Of a stretch of 64,000 nt of DNA, positions 1 through 15,205 are shown one piece after another. A program made the translations under genes and the position numbers. The DNA lies in NCBI RefSeq assembly GCF_002999335.1, contig NW_020312074.1, forward strand, positions 1-64,000. Reading direction: 5' to 3'. The number at the start of each line of letters is the position of its first letter. Within the stretch, counting starts at the first letter, position 1. Source of the DNA: Cyclospora cayetanensis. Its lineage: Eukaryota > Apicomplexa > Conoidasida > Eucoccidiorida > Eimeriidae. The notes beneath the pieces were generated by a model. The model had not been told where the DNA came from, ran no database searches, and saw only the letters and a list, made by a program, of their open reading frames with translations.

Positions 1-1976
<1,976 letters not shown>

Positions 1977-4900
1977 TCAGAACGCCGCCTCGAAGTCCTC
2001 GTCTGACTCTGCCGTGATGTCGGAAGTTTCCTCATCTCTTGCCCAATCAGAATCTCTGGGATCCTCTCCCTTTCGAATTCCGAACCTCCTGCGCTTCCGC
2101 CGACGACACGTCGGAGCAGAGGATTCTGCCTGGTGCAGCTGACGCCGTTTCTGCCAGCGTGGGCCCTTTCCTGCACCGCCCCCCCGCTGCTGCTGCACGT
2201 GCAGAGGTGCGGAGGCGAGGCGCTGCGCGTTGTCTTCCCAGAGACGCAACTCGCTCTCGAAGCAGACAGCTGCGTCCACCAGCTCCCGAATAAGGCGATC
2301 TCGCGTATCCTCCTGCGTGGGGGCAGCAGCCGCAGCAGCAGCTGCCGCGTCTGGAGCAGTTGAACTCGCCATGACAGCAGGATCGGTATCCAGAGCGACA
2401 ATCGCAGCCCACAGGCTTCCGATCTTGGCGACAGCACGGCGCTGAGCTGCAGCTGCACTGTTGAAAAGGCTTTCCGCATTCGTCGCGTCATCGCCAAGTG
2501 CTCCGAGGAAACCAGCTGCACTGCTCTGCCAGGTTCGGCGCCGTGTAGCTGCTGCCATCCGCTTGCCTGAGGGTATTGCAGCAGCACATGCTGCTGCTGC
2601 TGCTGCTCGTGCTGCTGCTGCTGCACATCGGGAAGCCGCAACGGCCGTGCGCTTTGCGGATTCAGGAGCTGTCAGAATTTCTCCTCGCATCGGCGCTTCT
2701 TTGCAGCTCCTTTTTCCCCGGTTACTGCCGCTTCGAGGACTGGGCTGCTGCCGCTGCAATCCGCGAACGTGCTCCTGCTGCTCAGGGAATGCGCGACTTC
2801 CACTTCCTGCTAAATCGCCCGTGTCACTGGCACTGCTATCCAGCTCTTCGCGCGCAGCAGCAGCTGCCGATCCTGCGGAGTCGCTCTCCCCACCAGGCCT
2901 GTCGCTCACGCGGAAGCCTCGCAAAAGGGCAGCCCTCAACTGCGACGCAAAATATCCGCAGAAAGCAGCAGTCAGCGCAGCAACTTGCTGCTGGTGCTGC
3001 TGCTGGGCTGCATGCAGCAGCGCGTCGACTGCAGAGCCGCAGTCCACTGCAACCCCTCGCAGCGCTGCGGCTGCCGCTGCTGCTTCGGTAGGCCTCTTGA
3101 TCGAGGCGAGCAGCACGTCTGCAGCAAGCCGCAGATGCAGCAGCGCTGCAAAGGCTGCTGGCAGCAGAGGCAGCAAGTGTGGCGAGGTTCGAGATAGCCA
3201 CGGCGTCACAGCCGCGTCTGTGGCAATGCCAGCAAGCGAAGGGGGGAGGCCATCGATCCAGGCAGAAATGCATGCAGCCGTCGCCGCTGCGTCTGCTCCA
3301 CTAGCTGCCGCATGCACTGCCCCCGAGCAAGAAGGCGGAAGACGCGCAGCCAGGCACGACAGGCCGTCTACGCTGATCAAGCGCCGCAGCGTTGCCACTA
3401 TCCCGAGGTGCAACTCAGCGAAGGGAGACTGCGTAGCACACATCCAGGCAAAACAAAGTACAGAAAAAACGGATCTGCCCCTTGCCACGCACCGCCGCAG
3501 GTGTCCCTTGCAACAAAGAGCCAATAAAAAACCTCATCAATGTCGCTGGCAATACTGCAACAGCAGCACTGGCAGCAGCAAGAGCAGCATTGGCAGCAGC
3601 AACAGCAGCATTGGCAGCAGCAACAGCAGCATTGGCAGCAGCAACAGCAGCATTGGCAGCAGCAACATTGGCAGCAGCATATATATATATATATATTTAT
3701 TTATTTATATACCCGTCGGGATGCCTTAGAGACACGCGTAAAAAGAGAAACGAAGGCTGTCACGGCTGCCGAGTCTGACTGCTCGAATGGCGCAAGCCTC
3801 AACGCGGCAAGTGGAGCTGTGCCCTCTTCTTGGAGCTGCAGGAGGTTGGGACTGCCGCTGCCGCATGTCGCATGCGCATGCGCCTCTCCTGCGTATGTGC
3901 TAGCTGCAACTCCGCGGTGTAAACACATCAGCGCTGCGCTGTCAAGGCATTCTTGCAGCCGGCCTGCAGCGGAGGGGGCAGCAGCGCTGCCGCTGAGAGT
4001 TTCTTTCAGCAGCAGAGAAGCAGCACGCGCCACCGTTTTGCTGCTGGAAAACAGGAGAGCAGCTGTCTGCGGCAGCATTTCGCTGTGATACACGAGACCC
4101 AGCCTGCAGAGCCAATAGCAGTCAGACGCAGAGACGCATGCGTGTGGCGGCTGCTGCAGCTGCTGCTAACGGGTGCATGCATGCGTTCCGTGATGCCTAC
4201 GACTTGCTGCTGCCGCGGCAGTGTGCAAAAGCAGCGCCAGGAAGCGGCCTTACTGCTGCAACGTCCTCGTGAGAAGGAGGATGAGGGTAGCCGTGGTGCA
4301 GCTAACAGACGCCCACGCTGCCTGACGCCTCTGCCCCTGCAGCTGCTGCCTGGGAATGAGCACTTCCAGCAACGGTCCAACTTGTAATGCCAGTCCATGC
4401 AAGGCATCACACACACTAGACTGCGCCCCTGTTGCACTTGCAGTTGTGGCTGCACTTGCGTTCGCATTCGCAGTTGTAGCTGCTCCCGTTCCTGCCGCTT
4501 CGGTTGGTGCAGCCCAGGGAGTTCTTTCTTCGGAGGCTTTGCGGCGGCTTGGAGGCGTCTTATCTCGCGACAGCTGCTGATCCTCGTGTGCCTTCCGGTG
4601 GGGAAAAGGCCGCTGTAGGGAAGCGCTGGCGCTCGCGAAGCTGCGACGTCGACCAACGGTAGCCGCTTCCGCAGGGGCAGTAACGGCCGCTGCATGTCTT
4701 GCATCTGCAGATGATGCGTCCTCTCTTTGCAGCGCCTTGACGAGTCCATACAGCGCTTGAAGGGCAGCAGGCAAGTCTGTCGTGTCTACTCGCCCCACAG
4801 TCTTGTACGCCCTTCGCGGCTCGACTCTGGGCAGCTGGCTCGGACCTGCGGCAGTCGCGGCTGCTATTGCGGCAGTCAGACGCGCCGCTAGTCGGGGACT

Positions 4901-7900
4901 GCCAAGGAAGGAAGGAGCTGCCTGCAAGAAACAGCAAATGGACTGCCATGCCACAGCCGTCATTGCCCCTTTCTCTTGCAGCAGCGCCAACACGTCGCAC
5001 AGCAAATGGAAGACACAGTGCTCGATGTCGAAGGTCTCCTTTGCGGCTGCGGCGGCTGCGGCAGCCGCAGCCGCGGATCTGCTATCCGTTGCATGCGCAG
5101 CCACACGCTGCATCAGCGAGGCGACGCAGGCCGTTGGCAGCAGTGCATCTCCGTCTACAGCAGCCGACCCTACACGTGCAAGCAAACACCAGCAGAGGCG
5201 GAAACAACGCAGTGAAAAAAGGCCACCCCACACAGGACAGACGTAAACAGGAGCAACAAAGAGCACCCTTCATCGATCCGCACACACAGACACATGTAGC
5301 ACAGCACAGACACACATGGCACGACTAAAATCACCGGTGCAGCTCCAGTGGAAGGACGCTCCGTGAGAGGCACAAAGCTTCGCCTCACCCCTGGACGAAG
5401 TCAGCGTCGTTGGCGAAAGCTTCGGCTGCAGCGCGACTGCAGGAAAGGCAGACGCATGCTGCGGCTCTGCAGCCGCTGCTGCACCCCCCTGAGGCACCCT
5501 GTGCATGCGCAGGCCCGCAGCAAGACACGCAACTGCCCACGAAGCGAACTGAAGCGCTTGCAGCATCGAGACAAGGGGGGTCTTCTCAGCCTCGTGTTGC
5601 AGTTCACCGCGCTGCGAGGGATGATGGCGGTGCTGCTCCTGGTGCTGCAACTCGTGAATGCGATCCTTCATGGAATAGATGAGGGCCAGACTGACGGCGA
5701 ACAAATCGAGAAGGCTATCACGCACGTCTTCCTGCTGCAGCTGTACAGACACTTGGCACAGCAGGCGGGTGCCTGCCTGCAGCAGCAGTGGGTCTGTCTC
5801 GAGGAGGACAAGCACAGCAGGCACGCACTGCAGCATCTCCTGCTGCATGGATTCGGAAGCGTTTCGGATGTGGTTGGCAGCAGCAGCGAGCAGTTCGATC
5901 TCCCCCAGGAGGCACGGACTGCTACTGCTGCTGCTGCTACTGCTGCTGCTGCTGGCGCTACTGCTGCTGCTGCTGCCGCTGTAGCAGCCGCCTTGCTGCA
6001 GCAGACTGGCGTGATTCCGGAGCATAACAGCGACATGGGGGACGAACTGCATGAGCCCACGTGGGCAGAAAGCCCCTAACTCCTCGGCTAGCTGCAACAA
6101 GGCGCTTCCTGGAGCGGCAGGCTTTAGCAGTGCATCGCCTTCCTGCTGCTGCCCCTTCCGTTGATCCTCTGTTTCCCCGAAGCAGCACTTCAGATACTCG
6201 TTGAGACACGCTTCCAGCAGCGTGGCTGCGAGGTCTTGTAGCGTCCGCTGCTGCAGCGCCTGCTGCTGCGACTGCAGCAAGTAGTGCACTCGCGGCAGCA
6301 GCAGCGGCACGAGTGAAGTCTCGAGGTGCTCCCTTGCCACTGCACATAATCCTGCAAGCAGTCGGACTGCCCTTCGCAAATTCAATGCGCTGAACGCACT
6401 GCATGCGCCTCGCGCTCGGGCAGCAGCAGAAGCAGCAAGAGGGGAGTTGCTGCAGTTCTCTGAGGACCTCCTGCCGGGGTGAGGAGGAGGTGTCTGCACG
6501 CGTGCAGCTACGCCTTCGTCGACGTCAGTATTAGGGGGCGCTTCTGCGTCGTGAGACTTGTTCACGAGGCAGGAGACAACGTCTGCAGCCAGAGCACCCG
6601 TTACAAAGGTCTTAGTTGCAGCGTGATCTGGTGTCGCACCAAGCGCCTCTATGAGAAGACTGCGGCAGCAGCGAGCTGTTTCCCCCAGAGGAGCAGCCGC
6701 TGCACAGCTGCGCGCAACCCGCAGCGCCTGTTGTCGCACCAAGGGAGCTGCATCCGACAGCACTGCATGTCGCAAGAAACGCAGCAAGCCGCCGACGCCT
6801 TCCAGCCAAGAAGCAAGCGCTGCTGCTGCTTCCGGCTGCTGCTGCACAGGCGCCTCGTGCTGATTGCCCTCTCTCCCCTGCAAGCCGCTGCAGGAGTCTC
6901 CAGCTGCTCCTTCCACTGCCGCTACTGTTGCTCTTGTTGCTGCTTTCTGCTGCTGCTGCAGCGCCGTGTCTAGCAATGCCAAAGCACGTTCGCGAACGCA
7001 GGGGGCAGAGTCTACAAGAGCCTGCGGCAGGAGGATCGAGATGCCATTGCCGCTGCTCAGTTGCAGCAATGAAGCTCTGCGCGTTGCGCATGCATGCAAC
7101 ACCCCAAGGGCTGCCCGCCTGCACCGCAGAAACAAATCACGAGCTGTTCGTCGAGCTGCAGCAAATGCGCTATCAGCGCGAGAAGCAAGGAGTTCAGACC
7201 AGCGCTGTGAGATGTCACCGTGCAGACTTTCGCCGCGCATGCAGCTGCACAGAAAGCCCCAAGAAATTACCTCACGGAAGCCCGCAAATCTCCCGACGCC
7301 ACCTGCACGGCATGCAACAGCAACTCGCCAATCTGCTGCAACGCCGAGAGAGCAAAGGACCGCCATACAGTCATCACCAGCTTGTGCTGCTGCTGCTGCT
7401 GCTGCAGGAGGGAAGGGAGAAGCTCCTCTTGCCATGGTACGCTCAGATCGCTACCCATAACACCTGCAGCCGCACTGGCAATGCTCAGAGGGGTAATCAA
7501 ACCAGCTGAGCCCGTCGCTGCAGCTTCCCACTCCAGATCTGTCACAACCTCCAACATGTCGCTGCTGGTGCTCCTGCTCGCATTGCTGCTGCTCCTGCTT
7601 GCATGGCTGCTGCTGCTCCTGCTTGCACTGCTGGTACCAGCGCCTCCAAGCAACCGCAAGAGACACGCCATCGCTGCTCGGCTGTGGAGAAGGAGCAAGC
7701 GTCCATGAGAGAGGCGCATCATGTCTGCTGCTGCAGCAGCAGCAGCTGAGCAAGTCACCTTGCAAGCCTCACCTCTATCGCGCCGTGCGTTGTTGCTGCG
7801 CTGCTCGACAGCCAGCTGTGCTGCAAGAGGCCCTCTGCTCGCGTCGGCTTGCATAAGGAGGAGACAGTGGGAGATGAGCGGCTCGTCTAAGACGTAGAGA

Positions 7901-10900
7901 AGCAGGGAACTATCGCCTGCGCAGCTCGCCGCTGCGACTGCCCCTGCTGCCATGGTAGGGGGGGGCAGAGCTGTTGCAGCCGAAAGCCATGCGGATGGCT
8001 TCATTCTGTCAAAAGCCTCTCCAAGGCACAGCGCAACTGTCCGTCGCAGTTCACAGCCTGCACAAATCCACGTTGTTGCTGCTGATGCTGATTTTGCTGC
8101 TGATGCTGATATTGCTGCTGATGCTGATATTGCTGCTGATGCTGATATTGCTGCTGATGCTGATGTTGCTGCTGATGTTGTTTTTGCTGCTGTTTTTGCC
8201 GCTTCGTGCAAATGCCTCAGCGTTTGAGGGCCGCACTTGGTGCTAAGCCCCTTGGACGTCGCGCAGTCGCAGCAGCAAATCTCCGGCTGTTGTTGTGTGC
8301 ATGCAGCAGTTGGAGTCGCTTGAGGCATTTTCTGGAGAGCAGACGCATCAGCCGCCGAGCGCTGCTTAGCTCGCACCCCCCCTCGCTGCTGCTCTGCTTG
8401 CCGACAGCGATTACGACATCGTGGGGGGGGCACACTGCCCGCTGCTGCCGAATCGGACTGCAGGCTACTTAGCGGTTCTGTCTCCAGCTGTTGCATCTGC
8501 CGCAGTCGCAGCGGAAATAGCGGCGGCAGCTCTGGCATAGCCTCTGCAAAGACTGCAGGCACAACTTCCGAGAGCAGAGACAGCAGGACTGTCTGCTGAT
8601 GCTGATGCATGCCGTCCGAAGCAGCAGACGCATCCTTTCCCAACAAGCGAGCCAACATCGCCAAACCACAAGCGCGAAGCAGCAGGAGAGAAGCAGGCAA
8701 CGCCGGTGACAGAGTGAGCTGCGGATGACACACAACAGAAGCAGACTCATGTAGCTTCCCATATTCCTCCCACGAATTTGCAGGTACACTCTCTTTCTCC
8801 CTTTTTCTTCTCTTTCTTTCTTTTTCTCTCTCTCACTCTCTTTCTTTCTCCCTCAATCTATACCTTCCCTCTCTGTCTCTCTGTCCTCTCTCTCTCTCTC
8901 TCTTTCTTTCTCCCTCAATCTATACCTTTCCCTCTCTTTCTTTCTTTTTCTCTCTTTCGCTCTCTTTCTTTCTCCCTCAATCTATACCTTTCCCTCTCTG
9001 TCTTTCTTTCTTTCTTTTTCTCTCTCTCACTCTCTTTCTCTCTCCCTCAATCTATACCTTTCCCTCTCTGTCTTTCTGTCCTTCTTTTTCTCTCTCTCAC
9101 TCTCTTTTTTTCTCCCTCAATCTATACCTTTCCCTCTCTCTCTCTATATATATAATTTCCTCCTTCTGCAGCCGTGAAGCATGGAGTGCAAGGGCAGCAA
9201 CACCAAGGATTACACGCAGGCAACAGCCAGCGAGACTTACTCGCGCGAGATCGGCGATAATCCGCCGCACCGCACGTACGCAGCCTGCAGAAGGCCGCGT
9301 GGCGGAAAGCAGCACGAGCTGTTGCTGCTGCTGCTGTTGCTGCTGCTGCTGTTGCTGCTTACAGTGCAGCTCTTCGCCAAGTGCAATGGAGAGTAGCTGG
9401 CGAGCGATTTTCTTGGCTGCCGTGGACGCGGCAGCCGCTGCTGCAGCTACGCCGTGTGGCTGCTGTTTCTGCTGTTTCTCAGGAGGCTCTAAGTGTGGGG
9501 CTGTGTCGGGTGCCTCATACAGGTGTCTGTACACCGCGCCTGGCAGGCACATGGCTTGCAGCAGCCGCGGCAGCAGCAGAGCCAGAGGATGCATGCCAGC
9601 TGACGCGACAGCTTCCGCAGTGCAGAGAGGCTGCCGTCCCACAGCCTCTCCACCGTCGTGCTCAGTCGCTGCAGCCGCAGCGGCAGCAACCGCCCCTGCA
9701 TGTCGGCTGCCTCCCCGCTGCACGCATGCGTCGCCACTGGCTGGTGACGCCAAGGAGTGCTGCAGCAGTCCCTCAATCACGCAGTCGTGAAGCTGCGGGA
9801 CGAACTGAAACAGCTGCACCACACACCCCGCCCACAGCAGCAGCACACCGCCACACAGCAGTCCGATCGCAAACGCAAGAATTGACATAGGCAGACCAGC
9901 TGCACCCTACCTGCGATGAAAAGCCTCGCAGCTCGAGCAACACGCCAGATGCAGGAGGAGGGGGCAAGATGCCTCCGGCAGAAAACAGCCACAAGCCACC
10001 GTCCGGGAGCAGTTTGATCGTTTCAGATCGAAAAAAAAAAACGAGGCCTCACCAGCAGCAACAGATCTTCTGCCGAACGCCAGAGCAGCACGCATGCAGT
10101 CGCCTGTGCAGGCAAGGCTCGTACAGCCGAAATATAACACAGTCCAGCAGCAATGAGATGGAGATCTTCTAAACTAAAGAGCGCGGGTTTCTGAAATGCC
10201 ACGGCAGCACTCCACAGACAGCGCAGTCCCTCAAGGAAGCGCTGCATCGCAGAAGCAGCAACTGCTGCTGCTGCTGCTCTTGCGGCAACGCTGCCACGCG
10301 CCTGCTTCTCCTCGACCCCACAATCTGCAGGCAGCAGCAACGCAGCAACACACGAGGCAGCTGCAAATCCCCACACCGCCAACGCATGCCACAGCCAAGG
10401 CAGCAGCACAACTCGCTGCTGCTTCTGACGCTGCCGACAGTCGTTAGTGGGAGGAGAGGGGAAGGGAAGAAGGGGGGTTCTTTTTGGCTACTATGGGTTT
10501 TCCGAGTAGGAACACTCAGCAAAGACAGCACCACCAGCATGCGCGCTGCAACAAGCGCGGGAAAAAGTCAACTCCCTTTGGAATTTCACACCTCGCAGCA
10601 CAACAACGAGCCACTGGCAAAAGAAGAATCAATATACTGACCAAGCTGCTGAGATAGCAGGGGGACGAGCGTGTCTCTGCAGTGGCGCTTAACGCAGGCA
10701 GCTACTGTCGACGTCCAAGAGGCGTCACCGCCCTGCTGCCGCTGCTGAAACTGCTGCTGCTGAAACTGCTGAGGCTGCTGAAGCTGCTGCTGAAACTGCT
10801 GAGACTGCTGAAGCTCTATATCAGAAGCCGTATCCACTCCTAGCGTTATAAGGGCAGCCTCCACGTAAAGGGCTACGGCAGCGCAGCCGCACAGCGCAGC

Positions 10901-13818
10901 GAAAACGTCAACGCTGTGTCTGCTGCTGTCGGTGTGGCTGCTGCTCCTCCTATTGCTGGTGCTGCTTCTCCTCCTATTGCTGGTGCTGCATGCATGGACA
11001 AACAAAACGCCGCAGAAGCCATGCTGCACGGCAATTTCAAGTCACACAGCAGCATGCACAGGCAAGCCTCGCTCGCTGCAGCAATCACACAGGCGGCCTT
11101 ATTGCATGCGCGCTGGAAAGCGGTTGCTCACCTTAGGGGCTTTAGAGGCGGCAGGGAGCGTCTACCGCGTTTGTCTTGGAGCTCGGGAGTTTTCATGGCC
11201 AAGACGAGCAACTGCTGCGGTGTCTGCGGCTGTTGTGTCTGCTGTTGCTGCTCCTTCTGCTGATGCAGTGTCTGCTGCTGCTGCTCGAAGCTCCAGGCAA
11301 GCAGCTGGTGTAGACGCGCCGTGGTCGCACTGCGCGTGCTAAGAAGAGCACTCACTGTTTCGCTGTAACCGTCACTTATCTGCAACAGGCAGCAGTTCTG
11401 CTGCTGCTGCTGCAGACGCAGCTGCTCCAACAGCGGCTGCGTCGCTGACAGCCTTCCAACGACTGCCGCAGAATCGTCGGCGGAAGGAGGTGTGAGGTCT
11501 GCAGCACGATGAGACCACTGCCTTAGAAGCGCAACCAGCTGCTGCATCTGCTGCTCGTCTGAATCAAACACTGCGGATGCAAGCTCACCGCTGCTGCCCT
11601 CTCCTTTGGCCTTGTTGCCAGCCGCTGCTGCTTCTGCTGCTCTGTTTGATGCTGCTGCGTTCCTCGCCTCCTGGGCAAGACGTGGCGCTACATCCTCTAA
11701 GGGCTCCTCTATGCCGTCATCTGCGTTTGCCACCACTGCAGCAGCAGCAGTAGCAACAAGTGGTGCGTCTCCATGGCCTCTTTCGTGTGGATGCAATTTC
11801 TTGCGTTGCTGGCTCTGGAGCCGTTGACAACCCTGCCGTCGCTGTTGCTGTTGCGGATATCTGTTCTCCTCATCATCGTCACTGCTATTACTGCTGCTGC
11901 TGCTATTATTACCGTTGCCTTTTTTCTTTTCGGTGGCTTTGCTTTCGCTGCGGCCAAGACACTCGACTGTCTGAGATCGCCCCTGCAATCGGCTGCTGCG
12001 CCTGCACCACTCCTGCGGAGGAGCTTCTGCCTCCGTCACTGCTGCTGGCGTTGCTGCCGCTAGCTCCGGCATAGTTCTGTGGCTATAAGGGGCCACTCTT
12101 CGTCTGCATTTCTTGGCAGGGAGGTGCTGCTTCTGATGCAGTTTGCGCGTCGTTCTGCAGCCTTGCTGCCGAGCTGTCTTGTCGGAGCAGACGTGGTTCT
12201 TCTTCTCAAGAACTGTCTCCTGCGGAGGGTGCTGGGGAGACGACTCCTGCTCTAAGCCCTTAACAGGGGTGTGGCGAGGAGCAGGCTGCACAGTCGCATG
12301 CATTTCCGCAGCAGCAACTACGCGCTGCGCCTGGCAGGAGGCCTCCTCGCTGTCTGCTGCTTCTGCTGCTGTCGCTAGCTGCGTTGCTCCGAGCTGCTCT
12401 CCCTCCTGCCCACCACAAGAGAAGTCTCCCTCATAGCACTGCTGCTGCGTGCGGGGAGGGCTGAGTGCCTGCTCCTGCAGAAACTGCGCCTGTGGGCATT
12501 TCTGCCGCTGCACCTGGCGCTTCACAAGGGACGTCAGCCTGCAGCGCTCTCTCTCGACCGCTGCGATCTGGTAATGCAGCAACGACTGCTCCTCGCGGAT
12601 CTCCCTGCTGGCAGCTGCAAGCAACTTGGCGTAGACCTCTGAAGGTAGCAGAAGATGCTGCGTCGACTGGTGCGTCAGTTGTTGGCGCTGCTGCTTCTCG
12701 AGGAGCGCACTGAGCAGACGCTGCGGAAGCGGCCGCTGGTGAAGGTGCTGCTGCTGCAGCAGCTTCAACACGACTCCAGGATGAGTCTCGAGCAGCTGCA
12801 TCAACTGCGAACTTTCCAGCAGTATCTGCCTTGTCGGCGGCTGCTGGTATAACAGCATGACCAACTGCTGCACATGCTGCAACTGCAACTTTTGCTCCTG
12901 CAACTGCCGTGCACCCCATGACATAATGGCAAGCGCGCTTAATTGCTGAACAGCAGGTTCTACCTGATTCTCTGCCTGCAGCTCTGTGAAGGAAGCAGCA
13001 TCACCCCACAGCCCCTCCGCTGGAGGTGTACCTGCTGCAGCTGAGGCTTCGGCAGCAGCTCCCGAAACGGCAGGAAGTAGAGCAGAAGCTACCGCTGCAA
13101 GGTACGACGCTGCGTGCTGCTTCGCGATGCGCGAGGCTTCCGAGGGAGCAACAACACACCCTGCTGAATCTTGTGTAGAGCTTTCTCTGCCCTTGTTTGC
13201 TGCCTGTTTGAAAGAATCAGGGGCACCCGGCAACGCTGTCGCTGTTGCCAAGGATGTTAGTGTTTCAGAGGCAGCGAACCCCTGAAGCAGCAGCTGCCGC
13301 TGTACCAAGTGCAAGGCGAGATCCACTTGCTGCTGGCAACCGATGTTGCGGAGCTGCAATTGTAGAAACTGCTGCTCTCGGAGGCGCTGCTGCTCTACAT
13401 GCTGCTGTTGCCTCTTCGTGGCTAGGTTCCCGTCATGCTGACTCCCTGGTGACTGTACACTTGCAGCTACAGTGGACCAACACTGGGGAGGCAGCTGCAG
13501 CTGCTGCCCCGGCTGGTGCTGTACGGACTGCTCATGATGCTTCTGCTTCAAGGTGTCCGCCCTTGTTTCCTGCTGCATCTCTTGGAGCTGGGAAAGAGCC
13601 AGTTGAGGTAAAGAATCGGATTTCTTATGCTCGTTGGGTGGCTGCTGCTCCTGCTGTTGCTGCAAGTGAAGCGCATGCTGCAGCTGTTGATAGTGTGGTT
13701 CAACTTCCTGCGAAGGGATGACGGGCTGAAAGAGCAGGTCATGCTTCAGCCGCTGCAGCAGCCGCAGGCGCTGCTGCAGCTGCTGCAGCGGAGCGCGCTG
13801 CCTTTCGTGATTCTTCAT
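1977..13818 (-). CDS. SCC2: SCC2/NIPBL-like cohesin loader, giant HEAT-repeat protein
   Basis: Nine exons (complement): 13818-11132, 10913-10592, 10430-10053, 9906-9214, 8718-7271, 7244-5389, 5169-4254, 4103-3713, 3428-1977. All junctions are GT-AG and phase-matched, giving about 3,380 residues. Residues 1-895 (exon 1) are low complexity, rich in Gln and Ala. From exon 2 on, blocks follow the order known for NIPBL/SCC2: a segment before KRHCRDTLVPLL; QRVVLLPWLWHALAVWG; AAKKIARQLLSIAL; HEAT helices such as DSAPCVRERALALLDTAL and DAAPLVRQQALRVARSC; LQFVPHVAVML-type repeats ending LLCQVSVQLQQED; FDIEHCVFHLLCDVLALLQ; and VYHSEMLPQTAALL near the C-terminal HEAT array. The tail is basic then acidic (ends DEDFEAAF). 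The known role is loading cohesin on chromatin in the nucleus. The start is the first ATG in frame; upstream GTG is not used. Identity is inferred from remembered family pattern, not a search. Poly-Gln, poly-Ala and poly-Ser tracts interrupt the helices. Intron 5 would be only 26 nt. Confidence 0.72.
3555..3711. repeat. 21-bp tandem array plus (AT)n in SCC2 intron 8
   Basis: About five copies of a 21-bp unit made of GGCAGCAGC-AACAGCAGCATT, followed by (AT)n and a TTTA-rich tail that reaches the exon 8 donor on the minus strand. The array lies wholly in the intron between SCC2 exons 8 and 9, so its plus-strand open frames are not genes. Confidence 0.85.
8083..8200. repeat. 18-bp in-frame tandem repeat in SCC2 exon 5
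   Basis: Six to seven copies of an 18-bp unit (CTGCTGATGCTGATATTG on the plus strand). On the coding minus strand it gives a repeated six-residue Ser/Ala/Ile unit (ISASAA). Because the period is a multiple of three, copy-number change keeps the reading frame. Confidence 0.85.
8788..9155. repeat. Pyrimidine-rich minisatellite in SCC2 intron 4
   Basis: Five irregular copies, each 60-70 bp, of a TC-rich unit marked by CCCTCAATCTATACCTT, separated by TTTC/CTCT runs. It occupies most of the intron between SCC2 exons 4 and 5. The Leu/Ser/Phe-rich frames seen here come from the repeat. Confidence 0.9.
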
Positions 13819-15205
13819 GACATCCGGAAAGAAAAAAAAGGGTGAACGAGCCCTTACGGACACTAGAGGTGCTCTGGAATTCCTTGGGGTTTGTGCAGAA
13901 CCTGAAGGACCCGAGGGTGTGGTGCGTCATCGGAGAGGCCACAAAGCCTCTGGAATCAAGCAAAGTAGCTGAGTAAAAGACACAAAGCGTTGCTAACAGA
14001 AGGTAGAGCTGCCCTCATCCCCGAGGAGGTCACTTCGGGGTAGAACTATGGCTGCTGGACGCTGCACACAAATGAAGACGCCAAATAGGACAAGACAGGA
14101 GTGTGGACTAGAACTTTATCTATACAATACTGAAATAATGAAATAAGCAACACTCGAGGAACACACAGCCACAACCCACTTTAGGCCCCAGTACACAACC
14201 CCTCTGTAACACCCACCCACCACTCCTTGGCGCCAGTGGGCTAAGAGGGCCGGTGCGCATGTCCCAGTCCCCCGGATTCTATTCACTACCTGATGCCGTT
14301 TGCCATAATTTCATTTCTCCCGCAGTTTGAGCGTTCCATAGCGACCCTCCACGAGGGCTACAACAGGCGCCTTTGGGCGAACACTAGAGAGCCAGGACTA
14401 TGGAGCTGCATCCAGGAAAACGAAGCGCTGATGAAGGGTGGAGCTCTCAAAGAGAGTGAGGAGGTCGTAAACAAACAATGCATGGAAGGTCCCTTAAAAC
14501 AACAGAACCTGCATGCAGACACACTTGAGACAAGGACGGTCCTTACCCCATGAAGGCTGTAGATCCCAATCCTACTAGATCAAGCCTATGGAAAGCTGTC
14601 GCATAAACCGCTTCTGCTGCTTCCCCCATAGGTCTCTCTATTTGGGCCTGCGGCCGTGAAGCATGCACCAAAATTCATGATGGCCGTGCATGAACGTGGA
14701 CTGGCTGCAAGGTAGATATGTGCATTATGAAAGTATGCGAAGGACGGATGCACAATACAGATATGCTGTACTAATGCTAACAAGGGCACTAGTACGCCGC
14801 GCTCGTTATTAAAAAAATTTGGGGAGTAATTTGAAGCTTCACTGCAGGCTTGGCATCCGATGAAGCGGTGCAGCTAAGGCAGTACCCATGGGGCTTCCTA
14901 AAGCACGCTGGTTCTCACAAGCTCCTACATGCCAGCTGGCAAATGGGTAACGGATAACTCTGAAGGAAATCCTAAATCCCCACAGGTTTTCGTATGGCGA
15001 TCGCTGCTGTTTCAACAGGCACTGGAGCCTGATGCTGGTGCCGCTGTTCAAAAGCACACAATGAGGGCAAGGCATGTGCACATCACCCGTGATGCTTTTT
15101 GTTAGCTTGCGCTGGTCTATTTATCCAGTATAGGCTGATATAGGTTGCATTGAGACTATATGAGAGAGCAATTTTACATTAAAAGCAGAATAGTAAGGCC
15201 GGCGT

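Noticed and set aside
2461..3729. Plus-strand open frame of 422 residues rich in Ala, Arg and Ser
   Set aside because: It is the antisense of SCC2 exons 8-9 and the intron between them. Triplet tracts open several frames at once, and only the minus strand gives phase-matched exons and family similarity.
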